A stretch of DNA of 64,000 bases, from NCBI RefSeq assembly GCF_003945595.2, contig NW_024104443.1, forward strand, positions 1,612,001 to 1,676,000, written 5' to 3'. The position numbers were made by a program, and so were the translations under genes. Below are positions 25,064 to 38,000 of this stretch, one piece after another. This stretch comes from Pipra filicauda. Lineage: Eukaryota > Chordata > Aves > Passeriformes > Pipridae. Positions within the stretch are counted from its first letter, which is position 1. Each line of letters opens with the position of its first letter. The notes under the pieces are model-generated. The model did not search any database and was not told the DNA's origin. It saw only the letters and a list, made by a program, of their open reading frames with translations.

Positions 25064-25307
25064 CTCGCGGGCGGGCGGGCGCCTTCCCGGCGGCAGTTCC
25101 GCGTCCGGGCATTCCGCACGGCGCCTGGCGCTACCGCGGGCGGCGAAGCGCTGGTTTCGAGTTCCTACCCACTGGGTCTCTCAGAAGACGGCCCCAGCCC
25201 TCTGTTGAGCTCCCACAGGCCAGGGAGGGATGTAGGGGAATGTGCCTGTCTGATTTACAGGTTTTTGGAAGGCTGTGTTCCTGAAGCTCTGTGCTAAAGG
25301 GAGCCCG

Positions 25308-25612
25308 CAAGAGAGCTGGAGAGGGACTTTTTACAAGGGTGTGTAGTGACAGGACAAGGGTGAACGGCTTCAAACTGAAAGAGAGAAAGTTTAGATCGGA
25401 TATATGGAGATATTCCTGACTGCGAGGGTGATGAGGCACTAGAACAGGTTCCCTGAAGAAGCTGTGGATGCCCCATCCCTGGAAGTGTTTAATGCCAAGT
25501 TGGATGGGGCTTTTAGCAACCTGGTCTAGTGAAAAATGTCCCTGCCAATGTGAGAGGGTTGGAACTGATGATCTTTGAGGTCCCTTCCAACCCAAACCAT
25601 TCTATGATTCAG
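25308..25612 (+). mobile_element. CR1 LINE 3' fragment
   Basis: Plus-strand CR1 tail: GGGACTTTTTACAAGGGTGT at the start, then CCATCCCTGGAAGTGTTTAA, GTCCCTTCCAACCCAAACCA and TTCTATGATTC at the end. It lies right at the right edge of the CpG island, in GIN1 intron 1. Confidence 0.88.
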
Positions 25613-27454
25613 GGTTCACTGGGGAATTCCCATTTCTGATAGGAATTGCAGACAGAGGTAGGGGAATTAGTTGGAAGCTGGTCTAAAACAATAGTTTTAC
25701 AGGGACAAACTATTTTGCAGAATTGTGATTGTGCGTAGGAGAAAATGGGCATTAAAGGGTAAAATAACCAAGTGTTAGCAGGTACGATTGTTTTAGCCAA
25801 GACACTAGAGCAAAAAGAGCTCTGAATATATGGAAGTTTCATTCTCTTGCCAAAATACTTCCCTTGACTGAAAGGCAGTGAATTCTTTTCCAGCTTCAAA
25901 GGTACTAAAAATTGATTGCTCTTCTTATGTCTTTGATTTTTAGACTACCAGATACATTATGAGTTTTGATAGCCATAGCATATGAATTATCTGAATAAAC
26001 AACAAAACTAGGAGGTTTTATAACTTGTTATTGTCAGGGCTGGTTTGTTTATTTGTTTGTTTTTAAGAGTGGTTTAAACCAAGTAAATTAGGTATTGTGG
26101 GAAAAGATTAGTAGGGACGCAAGAAAATAAATATCCAGGAAGGAAGCTCATATAACGTTGTCCTCTTAGGCTGCAATCCAGCAGACTGTTGAAGCACTTA
26201 AGAGTTTGCTGGATCAGGATCCTACTAAATTAAAGCGTGTGGATGCTACATAGTATATTCTTTCTTCCTTGTCTTCCCTAAGCTGTTCCAAACCCTTATA
26301 GCAGAAACTGCTCTTGCAGGAGTGAGAATGGGTCTTCTGTTTAGCTGAAGTATCAGCTTAAATGCATTGTGTTGCTGTGCAACTTAATTTTGTTAGGATC
26401 GTTCATTTTGTACTACATGGAGAATATTCACTGTTTCAGGCATGACTTTCTGAAGCACTGGAAGAATAAAGATTGTTGTGGTAACATCTTTTCCTGCCAC
26501 ATGTGAAAGTCTGTGTCAAGCCAAACCAGCCTATCGTCTCTGTGGTTAAGTCATAGGTCATACCTGGCTAGTTTTGACCTCAGGCTGTGCACAGGTAACT
26601 TAAATGTAGGACTGGCCATCAGGAAAATCCTGAATGAAACTTGAATACTTACCCCTGGCAGCTGGGATATTTTAATTGCCCTTCACCAGTGCTCTTTTGC
26701 TGTCAAAAATAACAGTTAAGTGACTTCTAAATATCAGAAACATGAATTTATTTCATGGCAGCCTCACCTTCCTTTCTGCTGTTAGTTAGTCAATTTACCA
26801 ACCCAGTCCATTGGTTTGGCTTGTGCTATCAGATGTAAATTTACAGGAAGCTGCTGTGTTCTGGCTCCTCTCCTTCCCTGCTCTGAAACACCCTCTTTCC
26901 TCACAGGCAGGACTGTGGTGGCAAAAAGTGGATCTGTGCTAGTTGTCCCAGGTACGAAAATTTCGCTTTAAAACACTGATGTTGTATGTCAATAGACTTG
27001 GCTGGTTTTGAAAGCCAGCTCTGGGTTGTAGAAAAATTATTCAGTGGGGCAAAGGTCTTGTCGCATTTGGAACATGAAGTTGCCATTAATAACACAGCAG
27101 TGCTTGGCCCAGTTATACATTTAGATTATGTTATTCTGTAAATAACATACATTTTATTTCTGAGAGGAATGGAGTAAAGCAGGCATAAACACTCTTAATA
27201 GCTCTTTGCTCCCTTCCCACCACCTGCATAGTGAAGGTAGGTGAGAATCTATAAAATGAAAACCCAGACATGTGTCTTACACATTTTGCTTTCAAATAGC
27301 ATCACATGTACATTCCAGAGTGACTGGATACTGTCACTTCCCCACAATTATATGCCAGTTAGCAGGTATGGCAGACAAACTACCTACTCTTCTTAGCAGG
27401 TTATGTTGTCACAGTCCAGCCCTGGGATGCTGGCAAGATAAGGAAGAAATTTGC
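25613..27454. other. GIN1 intron 1, no feature seen
   Basis: AT-rich intronic DNA. No exon or recognisable repeat was found on either strand. Confidence 0.5.
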
Positions 27455-28058
27455 TGTGGAAGTTTAAAGCTGGCTTGCTGCCAAGTCTCCAAAACTTGAC
27501 AGCAGAGCCTGCTTCCTAGAGAGGGGAAAAAAATCAAACAGCCAAACTATAGCAAAATATATATATTTTACATATAAAACAGATATATACAGTGAGAATA
27601 CTATATACCTATAACCCCAGAAACCCCAAATAGCTTCCTAAAAGGGAAGAGGGGAAGGGAGAAGGAAAAAAAAGAGCAAAAAAAGGACGCAAAGGGACAG
27701 AAACAAAACAGGTATGCACAATCTAAAAACCCGGTAACCAGTAGACTAAAGAACTGGCAAAATCTCACCACTTCCCTTGAGAAAGCAGGACAGTCAGACC
27801 TGGCCCAGCACCCTCCCCTCCTGCAGCGGCAGACAACAGCAGTCGATACAGGCCTCAACTTCAGAAAAGCAATACCACGTAGGGACCTACTGTTCTTGAA
27901 CCTCGCCGGAAGAGAAGAGAGCGAGGTCTCTCCGGTCGGCTTTATTTATACCTCAGGTTACGTAAAGGAATAGCATGGAATACTTCCTTGGTCACCTCCC
28001 TAGTTCCTTCCTGGTTACAAACTGGTCTCCAGGAAGGCCTAGGGTGAAAACTATCACA
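27455..28058 (-). mobile_element. Solo LTR, family B (copy 1)
   Basis: On the minus strand it begins TGTGATAGTTTTCACCCTAG and ends ...CCACA, so it has TG...CA ends. Flanks are TTTGC (27450-27454) and TTCGC (28059-28063), a 5-bp duplication with one C/T difference. It shares TAGCATGGAATACTTCCT, CTGGTCTCCAGGAAGGCCTA and CCAAGTCTCCAAAACTTGAC with copy 2 at 32977. A TTTATTTATA stretch lies in the middle. In GIN1 intron 1. The 5-bp duplication fits class I or III elements. Confidence 0.85.
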
Positions 28059-28918
28059 TTCGCTTAATGCTGTGGATAAATAGCATTCACTATGACATGG
28101 CAGACTCCAAGCCTTATCCTGCTCCTGTAGACATTGATCAAGCTGCTGTTTCATTCACATGTTCATTGCTGCTGGAACAGATTTGGAAAAAAGAAATAAA
28201 AAAAAAATCACTGAAATCTTTTAGAGCCTGCATGAATAATTCTGCCTTTGAATATTTCTGATTTTCATTATTTCCTAATTATTTTGATGATATTCTTACT
28301 AGACCCAAACGTTCCCTGTATCAGTGACCCATTTTACTAGTGACATTTTAGCTTATGAATGTGATCAGGTAAGTCAGCCCATGTCAATTGTTATCTCGTA
28401 TGCAGAACCTGATTTAGAACTTCAGAATCTCATTGTCAGATGAATTAATGAATAAAATACATTTCTGTCAGTTTCTAGTTAGGAAATTGGTGTTTTTTTC
28501 TATTTGTCTATGTGGGTTTTTTTCAACTAAGGCGAATTTTTGGACACATCCAGTCTCCAGCACACCTGCATTTGAGGGCTATCCAAACATTGAAGAATGA
28601 GAAGAACAGTTTCCTTCTCTCTGGTGCTATTTCCTTCCCCTGTCCAATGAATCTAGTAGAAGTCCCCATTGTGTGGAAATTTTAAAACACAGTTTTATGA
28701 AAACAACTCTGCTTAGAACAAAATTAGTGTTTCGATCAGTATTTCTTATTGCTTAAGTTGAGAGTATGGGGTATCAAGGGAAGTGCAGTGAATGGTGTAA
28801 CATCCTCTTAGAGGCTACAACCCCAGGATGCCTTTGAGCTACAAAGAAATCAGTGAAAACTGAGGATGTGCTCCTCTGACAGTGGCTCCATCTCATAAAT
28901 CCTGTGCGTTTTGTTCAG

Positions 28919-29064
28919 ATTGACAATGGTTCGCAGTGGAAAAAGTGGTGGGCTCCACCTGAAGCAGATTGCATACTACAAGAGAACAGGGGAATATCAT
29001 CCCACAACACTGTCAAGTGAAAGAAGTGGAATCAGGAGGGCAGCCAAAAAATTCATTTTTGAAG
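28919..29064 (+). CDS. GIN1: GIN1 exon 2 (start codon)
   Basis: Acceptor TTTTGTTCAG ends at 28918. The ATG at 28926-28928 starts MVRSGKSGGLHLKQIAYYKR, matching vertebrate GIN1. The donor GTAAAAAT follows 29064. Confidence 0.93.
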
Positions 29065-32000
29065 GTAAAAATATTCTCTCAGATTGCTCTGAAAATAGAT
29101 ATTTAGGTGAAGATTTGCTGATATGAGGAAAAAACAAAAGAAGTGGGATCTTGCTCTGCAGAGTTCTGTGATTTTTTTTTTTTAATATGTTCTCTATAAA
29201 ACAAACGCTCTGCATATCCTGGTTAATGTATAACAGGATGTTTGTAAAAATGGAAGTTTGATCTCCTTCATTCCATTCCAAGAGGGATTTATGTATCTAT
29301 CTGAAAGCCAAACCTTGTTCTACATACTCCAGAAATAGACAGCCATTGCAATCCATTATTCACAGGATTGCAGAAAGGGAAATCCAGATCTGCAGCTGTA
29401 GACAAGGAATGCTCCATCCTTTCTGGAGAATACTGTGTATGGCTGGGCAGAAGTGCAAGGACAACTTTGCCATCAGTCACCTGAGAACCTCTGTGCCCTT
29501 CCCAGCTTTGAGGCCCTGTGAGGAGATATGTGAGCCTCTGTAGTGTGCTGTGTTCTCTCAGTCCCATCAAACCTACCAATTCTATATAGAGGGAACGGAG
29601 GAGTTAAAGCTGTGACTTACAGTGTCAGGTTGCTGGCAGGCACACAGCAACTTCTCAAGCAGCAAAAACTCAGCACTCCTACCTCCCCTTTCCACCCTTG
29701 TGTTTCAGTCAGACTTTCTGTGGGATCACTGTTTGCATTCTGACCTGCCCTTGTAACTCCTCAAGTCTGCATCAATAAACAGAGGTGAACTGATGGCTCT
29801 TCGGAGGAAATAATTTAAATATTTGTAAACAAAAAACTACATTTACACTGAAGTGAATTGAAGTTACTGTAATCAGTTCTGTTCCGAATCATGCTCAGGA
29901 GTTTTTTAAACTAAAGAAAAGGGCAAAGCACTTGCACATAATTTGCTGGTATTTTTTTTCTTTCAGAAAATAAATTGTTCTATGTTGGAAAAGATAGAAA
30001 ACAAATGCGCCTGGTAATTGTTTCTGATGAAGAGAAGAAAAAGGTGCTCAAGAAATGCCATGAAAATGCTGCTGGTGCTCATCATGGGATATCAAGGACA
30101 CTGACTTTAGTGGAGTCTAATTACTACTGGACCTCTGTAACAAATGATGTCAAGCAGTGGGTATGGTCTGTTAGCTACAGGATAATTTTTTATGTTGTCT
30201 TTTAGTTACAAATGTTTTGCAGTCCTATGGCTTTGGTACAGCAAGTACCCAGACTGCTTCATGATGAGGAAACATGAACTCACAATCACACTGAAAATGG
30301 TCATCTTGGTGTTTCCTTTTTACCCCGTTACTACTGACAACATGGCTTTTACACTTCTCTACCTGCTGGTGGGGAGCCATGATGCCTTTGAAGGCAGATC
30401 CAGCCTTGGAGAGTGATTTCTCTTGACTTATCTTTCTTAGGATGCAATGTGCCATCCCAAGGATATGTGGCCAGAGTAGCTACTGGCAGATAACAACATG
30501 AAAATGGTGTCTCTGCCTTACAATTAGTTGTGTTCACGAGACAGTTAAATCACTGCTAGGGAAAGTTCCTTCTCCTCTACCCAAAGACGCATGGACATGG
30601 TCCCTGGTAGAGTTCAATCCTTCAGGGAACTGTATGTAAATGTCCTTTAAGGCCAAATTACTGTTGCTATGGGTTTGTGACATCACCTGGATACTTTGGG
30701 GTCATATGCAACTGTAACATGAACTGAAGTTGAGTCTGTGCCTTCAACTCAGATTGTACAAAGGGCCTCTGTCCTGGAGATAAAGCTGATCCATGTTATG
30801 AGGTAAGACTATGTATTGCCAGTGTTTTTCAGCCACAGCATACATAGGTTAACCAAAAGGGACTTCCTTTTAGTCCCAGCTGCTTCATGCTTCCTTTAGT
30901 ATTTACAGATGGTAATGGACTTGCAAGAGCACAGTGCTTTCAGGACAGAGGGAATTCAGCTATGAATTCCTGCACATGTCTTTCTCCTGGCCTTAGCTAT
31001 TTGGTTTTATTTTGGTTTTATGCTGGGGCTGAAAAATCTGAGAGTAAAAAATTGTAAGAAAGGTGATAAATGAATTTGTTTTGCATTGCCTGGTCTGAGC
31101 TAATTTAGAGAGGAATAGTGGAGATCTGATTCTGATGATTGTCTTAAACCTTCACCTTTGGTTTTTATTGGTAACATCTTTCCTGATGTTTTCTCTAGGT
31201 GTATGCTTGCCAGCATTGCCAAGTGGCAAAGAACACAACCATCACTGGGCCCAAAACACAACCTTTCAAAACAGAAGACCCATGGACAGCAGTTACTATA
31301 GAGCTTATGGGACCTTTTAATGTTACCAACAGAAGTCACAAATACATCATAATTATGACAGATTTATTTACAAGATGGACTGTTATCTTACCACTGCGTG
31401 ACACTTCAGCAGCTGAAATTGCTAAGGCACTCATAAATGTGTTTTTCTTATATGGCCCGCCTCAAAAAATGCCTATTGATGAAGGGAAGGAGCTCGTTTA
31501 TCAGGTAAATGTTTACATGGCTGATTAATCTTTTTTTTTTCCCAAGAAAAAAAAAATTTCCCCTATATTGGATTTGAATTTTAGACCATTCCTGAGAAAG
31601 GCTCAAGTAGTTTTTTCTTCAATTTAAAAAGTAGAAAAGAAGCTAGCACATGACAAACCAGTTATTTGCAATTGTAACATTATGCAGTATTTCCCAGGGC
31701 TTTATTTTTTGGATAAAGCAAAATTATTTCCTGGCAGTCATAGTGCAGGTTTTGTCACTCATTTGAACTGGCATGGGTTTTCACACTCTGGTGTGCTGTA
31801 TTTCATTCATCCACATTGTCCAGTAAGCAATAGCTAAGGCTATTTTTGACATTGGCCTGTGGTTATTATGAAGAACTTACCATGCTTTGATCCTCTTAGA
31901 GATGGTAAGATCATCAGATTGTGATACAGAGGAAATGACAGATTAAGTGGCAGAAGTGTAGTTAGAAACTATGAATTACTGGCTCCTAAGCCATACTTAC

Positions 32001-35000
32001 TTCTTTAGCTCTCACTCACAACCCTGGAGTATTTGGTGCCAATATGTATTATGTATGTAAGACTTTCCTCAGTCACCATCATATCAAAAAAAGGGGTGGA
32101 AAGCAGTTTGTTTACTTGAAATAGGATAAAGGAGAAGGGAAATGTTCACTAATTGTGTCCTTTTTTCTTTTGAAGATAAATGAAGAACTCTTTGCACTGT
32201 TTGGAATGAAACAAATTGTATTGTCTTATCCTCAGACAGATGATGTAAATGAAAGAATGTCCAAGACAATCAAAGCTTTTCTTAGCAAGTACTGCATTGA
32301 CTATCCAAATGATTGGGATGAACATTTGTCTGCTATTGCCTATGCTTTCAATTTGACAAATTTGGTATGTGAAGATTCTTCCTCTTTTGACTGAACTCCC
32401 CCAAAATGTCTGCAAAGCTGTGTGCTAAATTTGCTTGCTTTTGGTTCCCATTTAAATAGGAGCCAAATCAAAACACCCCGTATTTCCAAATGTTTAAACG
32501 TAACCCATATGTTGTTGAGCCAATGAATATAAGCGTGGAAGGAGAATACAGTATGTTTGCCAAAATATTTGAAGCAACTAAAAAAGTCAGTCAAGCACTG
32601 GAAGAAGAGAAGACCTCAGATTGCCAGGTAAATGTTATCTATTCAAATTTTGCTAGTAAGAAGACTAGAGATAAAAGAGATGGAAAGGCTTGAAGCACAA
32701 AGTAGAACTAACCTCTTAAAACAATGTGGGAGTTTGTGTGGTGGTTTTTAATTTGTTTTCCTTCCTCTGTGATGGCTAGATTTCAGTGTAACAAATCTCA
32801 TATGTATTTGGAAAGAGTAACCTGGCCAGTTGTTGAAAATTTACTATTTCTGACTTACAGGAGTAAAACAGTATCTACAGAAGCTGAAAACTGTTGCCTA
32901 TGGACTGTTGATTTAAGAAGATAAAGTCTATTTCTTCATAACTCTTCAGCCCTACATGATTATGAACTATACACATTGTGCAAGTTTGGAGCTGGCTTCC
33001 CGCCAAGTCTCCAAAACTTGACAACAAGGCCTGCTTCCCAGAGAGGGAAGAAAAAAACGAACCACAGGAAAAAAACTGAAAGAAGTTTGAACTAAACGGG
33101 ATTCTATCAAAAATATATATATTTACAATTATATATATACAATTTGAATATATTATCCACAACAGGGAGCTCCCGAGGGGGGGAAAAAAGGGAAAAAGGA
33201 GGGGGAAACAGGGATAAAAAGAAGCCTAAAAACAAATAGCTCTTAAATATACCCGTTAATAGAGAGCTAGTCAATAAATATAAAAACGAATGAAATACTT
33301 CCCTGATTGGGACAGCAGAGCTGTGCAAGGCAGCAACCAACTCCCGCACGCCTCCCAGAGAGACCAGAGATAACGGCAGGTCGGAGTAGCAGGCCCTGGC
33401 CTATATAAAAAAAGCCCGTCTACGGAAAGACCACCAGAAGAGAGAAGAGAGCGAACTCTCTTATCTGCGCCTTTTTATATGTTGTGTTACGGAAAGGAAT
33501 AGCATGGAATACTTCCTAAGTCATTACCCTAGTTCCTTCCCGGTTACAAGCTGGTCTCCAGGAAGGCCTAGGGTGAAGACTATCACACACATACAAAACC
33601 AATCGATGTTATGTTTATGCACTATTAACCAGTGCTATGAAAATGCATTGTTCCTTTTGGAAAGAAAGGAAATGTAATTCATATGTATCTTCCTGCAGGT
33701 GGAGAAAAACACCTCAGATGAACAAAAAGTCAAAAACAAAATCACAGTCAAAAGGAAGACACAACAATTAAATAGCCTGCAACTTAAAGTTGGTCATGAA
33801 GTCCTCAGGCAGAGAAAAAACTGGTGGAAGGATGGTCGTTTCCAGTCAGAATGGGTTGGTCCTTGTATTATAGATTATATCACAGATAATGGCTGTGCAA
33901 TATTAAGAGATGCCACAGGATCCAGGTTAAAAAGACCCATCAAAATGTCTCACCTCAAGCCATACATAAGAGGGTCCAGTGAAAAAGGTGTGTATATATA
34001 TATATATGTAATTTCTTTTAATTTATATTTTTATATATGTGAAAAAGATTGAGGTTTTTGTTTGTTTGGGTTTTTTTAACTTCTCTGTTATGTCTTCATG
34101 TTAGATTATGAGGATGAACAAGTATCATTCACTCACCAGTGGGAATTAAATTAACACTATATAATAATGTAGTAACTGGTTTTCAGAAGGGAGAACAGCG
34201 ACTGTGAGTGACGTCAAACCTATGCAGAGCATGGAACAGAGCTAATGAATCATGTCTGAAGTCTTTTTAAAAATAGCTTCTACTAAAGTTGCTTCTAATC
34301 TCTGGTCTGGCTCTATTCATCCTGGCTGGCTAAACATGCTAGAAGTATAAGCAGGCTGAACTGTGTTCAAGAAGCATTTTCTGATGGTGTTTCTGTTTTG
34401 GTGTAGACAGAATTCACATCAGTTTTATTTTTTTGTTGTTGTTTAGCCTGACTAGTGCAGATGGTAGATGTTTCGACTTTTTTTTTTTTCAACATCTGAG
34501 TGTCCTCTAAAGGCCTTGAAGTAGAAAGACTATATCAGAGAACTGATTTTTGAATGGTTTGTTTTAAATCATGCTACTGAAGAATTAAATATGTTTCTAT
34601 TACCAGAGCAAATAAAATTGTCATGCTCTGTAGTAGGATGGTGTCCTAGTCTGATGAGACTGGAATGTTTGCTAAAGAGGATGAGTTATGAAATAGACCA
34701 AACTCCTCTCTCTCAGCAATTGTAAATTCAAAATTAAGGGGCTTTAATCGAGGAAGTGTGGAAAAAACCCCAGAAGAAATAACAACCCTTTATTAAAAGA
34801 TATATGTATATTGGCAACAATAGTAACAAAACACAAAAAAACCCTAGACAGTAGTCCTAGGAAAAGAAAACAAAAAAAGTCTGAAGGAGTACTTCTTTGT
34901 CCCTTAGCGCAGTCCTAATCGCTGCCTGCAGGGGGCGCTGTTGGATCGCTAGAGGTGTAGAGCCTGCAGTACCTTGCCGTGGTCGGCAGGGGCGCTGTGG

Positions 35001-38000
35001 GATCGCTGGAAGGTGCAGGACCTGCAGTACCTTGCCGTGGTCAGCAGGGGGCGCTGTGGGCTCCGGCAGTCACCCGCGGGAAGAGGGGGTCTGGAGAGAG
35101 CGGTCCCGGACCGCGTGAGGAAGCCGAGAAGGAGATGGGGGGTCCTTCCCTCCGTGGGGAAGAAAAGGAAGGCAGGCAGTACACTCCCACGGGAACTCAC
35201 CGCTGTCTCAAGTGGCGGGGACTCACCACAGTCTCAGGTGGTGGTGTCTCAAAAAACTCCCCCTCCTCTCCCGTGGGCAAGCAAACTCTCCGATGAGGCA
35301 CAGCAGCTCCGGGGAGCGGGACAGTCAGGCAGGTCGAAGGCAGCAGGATGAGAAGTCGAGCTGACCAGGATGAACAGCCAAAAGAAAACTAGACCTCCGG
35401 TCGCCCTCCCCAAAATGCCTGCCTGCACCCAGGGAGCCAACAACGCAGTCTGCCCCTCACCCCTCCGAACAGAACCAGCCCCCGCCTCCCTCGTCTCTCC
35501 AAATGGCCCATTAACCTGGCAGGCTACATCCTTTGTAACGCTAATGACCTCCCTTCCCCTCCCCCACCCACTCTGTTTTTCCCTTTGGAGTAGGGCAGGG
35601 GAAGAAAAATTCCCCTGATTTCCTAATCTATAACATTATCCACCCCTAATTTTTCTTTCCCATGCTACCACACTTTATCAGATTAAATCTTTGATCCTCA
35701 TAGGTACATGCAGTATTCCAACTATATACACATCCACTAATAGGTAGATACAAATACAGATACAGGTGCAGGGTTACATACAGATACAAGTATACAGTTA
35801 CAGCCAGTTCACCCTTGAATAAAGTTTCCTTGAGGTATACACCGAGTTTCTCCATCTTCCTGCATCACCCACCAGGTGCAGCTGGGCCCTTGGGCAAAAA
35901 CAGTCCCACAAATGGGTTTGTCTTTGCTCGAGGCAGGGTTAACCCAAACCTTTTTCCCTAACACCCCCCTCGCGTGAATCATGGGGACCTTATCTCCATC
36001 TACGGTGTGGAGGGACTCTGATTGGGCAGGGCCGGCTTGGTTGATGGAACCTCTGGTGTTAACTAACCATGTAGCCTTTGCTAGATGCTGGTCCCAGTGC
36101 TTGTCTGTCCCTCCACCCAACGCCTTCAGGGTGGTTTTCAACAGTCCATTATGTCGTTCAACTTTCCCTGCGGCTGCTGCGTGGTATGGGATGTGGTACA
36201 CCCACTTGATGCCATGCTCCTCTGCCCAGGTCACAACTAAGCTGTTCTTGAAATGAGTTCCGTTATCTGATTCGATGCACTCTGGGGTGCCATGTCGCCA
36301 CAGGACTTGCTTTTCAAGGCCCAGGATGGTATTCCAGGCAGTAGTGTGAGGCACCAGATACGTCTCCAGCCATCCAGTGGTGGCTTCCACCATGGTAAGC
36401 ACACAGCGCTTACCTTGGCGGGTTCGTGACAGTGTGATGTAATCAACTTGCCAGGCCTCCCCATACCTATACTTACTCCAATGTCCACCATACCATAGGG
36501 GCTTCAGTCTCTTAGCCTGTTTAATGGCAGCGCAGGTCTCACAGTCATGGATAACCTGGGAAATAATGTCCTTGGTTAAGTCCACCCCTCAGTCTCGTGC
36601 CCATCTATGGGTGGCATCTCTGCCCTGATGGCCTGAGGCGTCATGGGCCCACTGTGCTAGGAACAGCTTTCCTTTGTGCTGCCAGTCCAGGTCCACCTGT
36701 GACACCTTGACTCGTGCAGCTCGGTCTGCCTGTTCATCGTTGCGATGCTCCTCATTGGCTCGGCCTTTGCGCACATGGGCGTCTACGTGGCGGACTCTCA
36801 CAGTGAGCTTCTCTGTCCGGGTGGCAATGTCTTGCCACGTATCAGCGGCCCAGATGTGTTTTCCCCCGCGTTTCCAATTGGCCTTCTTCCATCTGTCTAA
36901 CCATCTCCACAGAGCATTGGCTACCATCCACGAGTCAGTGTAGATGTAAAGCTTTGGCCACTTCTCCCATTCAGCAATGTCCAATGCCAGCTGGACAGCT
37001 TTGAGCTCTGCGAATTGGCTCGATTCTCCTTCCCCTTCAGTAGCTTCTGAAACTTGTCGGGGGGGGACTCCATACAGCTGCTTTCCTTTTGCGCTTCATT
37101 CCTACAAGGCGACAGGAACCGTCAGTGAAGAGGGCGTAGCGTGCTTCTTCTTTCGGTAGTTTATTGAATTCTGGGGCTTCCTCAGCCCGTACCACCTGCT
37201 CTTCTTCTTCCTCATCTGCTAGACCAAAACTCTCACCTTCCGGCCAATTTGTGATGACTTCTAGGATCCCAGGGTGATTCAGATTTCCAATACGGGCACG
37301 CTGTGTGAGCAGAGCGATCCACTTAACTCCATGTAACATCAGTGGCATGATGTGTAGAGGGCGCCTTTCCCTTAAACATCCAGTTCAGCACTGGTAGTCG
37401 AGGTGCCAGGAGCAACTGTTCTTCTGTGCCAATCACCTCGGAGGCAGCTTGTACTCCTTCATAAGCCGCTAGGATCTCCTTCTCTGTTGGGGTGTAGTTG
37501 ACTTCAGATCCCCTGTAGCTTCAGCTCCAGAACCCAAGTGGGCGGCCTCGAGTCTCACCAGGCACCTTTTGCCAGAGGCTCCAGGAGAGACCTTTATTCC
37601 CAGCTGCAGAATAGAGTACATTTTTCACATCTGTCCCCGTCCTGACTGGCCCAAGGGCTACAGCATGTGCAATCTCTCGTTTAATCTGTTCGAATGCCTG
37701 TTGCTGTTCAGGGCCCCACTGGAAATCATTCTTTTTTCGGGTAACCAGATAGAGAGGGCTTACGATTTGACTGTACTCCGGGATATGCATCCTCCAGAAA
37801 CCTATGGCACCCAGAAAAGCTTGCGTTTCCTTCTTGCTGGTCGGTGGGGCCATGACTGTGATCTTATCGATGACTTCTGTCGGGATCTGACGACGCCCAT
37901 CTTGCCATTTCACTCCCAGAAACTGGATTTCTCGGGCAGGTCCCTTAACCTTACTCTTCTTTATGGCAAAACCGGCTCCCAGGAGGATCTGGATGATTTC

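Larger units (their letters stand above)
24220..25165. promoter_or_regulatory. CpG-island bidirectional promoter of PPIP5K2 and GIN1
   Basis: About 900 bp of GC-rich, CpG-dense DNA in an otherwise AT-rich window, between the minus-strand PPIP5K2 and plus-strand GIN1. It has no TATA box but holds CCACTTCCGG (ETS type, 24731-24740), GCGCATGCGT (NRF1 type, 24961-24970) and a ZNF143-like element at 25045-25063. The same head-to-head arrangement exists in mammals. The long open frames here on both strands come from low stop-codon density in GC-rich DNA and are not proteins. Confidence 0.85.

Noticed and set aside
24327..25208. Long overlapping open frames on both strands (up to 288 codons)
   Set aside because: They lie in the CpG island where stop codons are rare. 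They are Pro/Arg/Gly-rich, overlap each other in several frames, and show no domain.
34897..35351. Open frames of 73-125 codons inside the LTR (and the same at 41186-41697)
   Set aside because: They are copies of LTR sequence across the GC-rich tandem units, without any known LTR-encoded protein resemblance. They overlap in several frames.
35636..35808. Possible env gene of the provirus
   Set aside because: Only 173 bp lie between the integrase stop and the 3' LTR; no envelope-like frame exists anywhere in the element.
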